Source: Acidobacteriota bacterium
Lineage (GTDB): Bacteria > Acidobacteriota > Terriglobia > UBA7540
Direction of reading: 5' to 3'
NCBI GenBank assembly: GCA_003224635.1
Contig: QHZK01000231.1
Span: forward strand, 1 to 6,012
DNA: 6,012 nt
A program made the position numbers and the translations under genes. This document shows, in pieces, positions 5,942 to 6,012 of this stretch. The notes beneath the pieces are model-generated. The model did no database searches. It was not told the DNA's origin and worked only from the letters and a program-made list of their open reading frames with translations. The number at the start of each line of letters is the position of its first letter. Within the stretch, counting starts at the first letter, position 1.

Positions 5942-5971
5942 CCTCAGGAAAGGACACACTCCAGGGGAAGT

Positions 5972-6002
5972 CTCGAAAGGGGAGAGACTCGAAAAGGTAG
6001 AG
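5972..6002. repeat. Two 15-base tandem units upstream of pyrB
   Basis: CTCGAAAGGGGAGAG (5972-5986) and CTCGAAAAGGTAGAG (5988-6002) agree at 13 of 15 positions with a one-base gap, a 16-base period. GTCTC (5970-5974) and GAGAC (5984-5988) within them also form a small inverted repeat. Located about 145-175 bases before pyrB, they may be protein-binding sites. The array may continue beyond the window. Confidence 0.55.
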
Positions 6003-6012
6003 ACGTTCCACC

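Larger units (their letters stand above)
5830..6012 (-). promoter_or_regulatory. pyrB leader region
   Basis: No gene is recognisable in these 183 bases up to the window edge; the open reading frames here are short, with no family character. On the - strand the leader holds two near-identical 15-base units (5988-6002 and 5972-5986), a small GGCC hairpin (5927-5941) and the ribosome binding site at 5841-5848. No clear sigma70 promoter pair with standard spacing is visible. I looked for the PyrR-binding consensus of pyr attenuators and did not find an intact one. Confidence 0.4.

Overview
The window looks like an ordinary chromosomal segment of a GC-rich bacterium, most likely an Acidobacteriota (Terriglobia-type) genome. 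That placement is inference. It rests on the style of the XRE regulator, the Cys/Met-rich DUF5818-like lipoprotein, the signal-peptide-bearing M1 metallopeptidase and the heptad-type intergenic repeats. No mobile element, CRISPR array, rRNA, tRNA or phage gene is visible.

Layout. The left two thirds read on the + strand: a small lipoprotein (5-412), a 275-base gap with a good sigma70-type promoter, a large exported M1-family (gluzincin) metallopeptidase (688-3222), a 292-base gap with an AT-rich island, and a second lipoprotein with a beta-rich domain and a glycine zipper (start reassigned to 3515, end 4183). The right third reads on the - strand: pyrB, the aspartate carbamoyltransferase catalytic chain (5829-4909), followed in the same direction by a short XRE-type regulator (4684-4304). 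The second lipoprotein and the XRE gene converge on a long hairpin.

How the genes relate. The three + strand products are all predicted to leave the cytoplasm: two as lipoproteins and one as a soluble or periplasmic zinc peptidase. Each is separated by a sizeable gap and probably has its own promoter, so no tight operon is evident. pyrB is a housekeeping pyrimidine gene. Neither pyrC nor pyrI lies downstream of it in this window. The XRE gene probably has its own promoter.

Most notable non-coding signal: two unrelated inverted repeats, both built from 7-base units, bracket the XRE gene. Each begins 3-4 bases after the stop codon of a - strand gene (XRE and pyrB). Between the pyrB-side repeat and the XRE start lies a cluster of four GTAC cores overlapping the likely XRE promoter, a candidate autoregulatory operator. 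I do not see a new multi-gene system here. The findings are small-scale regulatory, repeat and protein-family observations.
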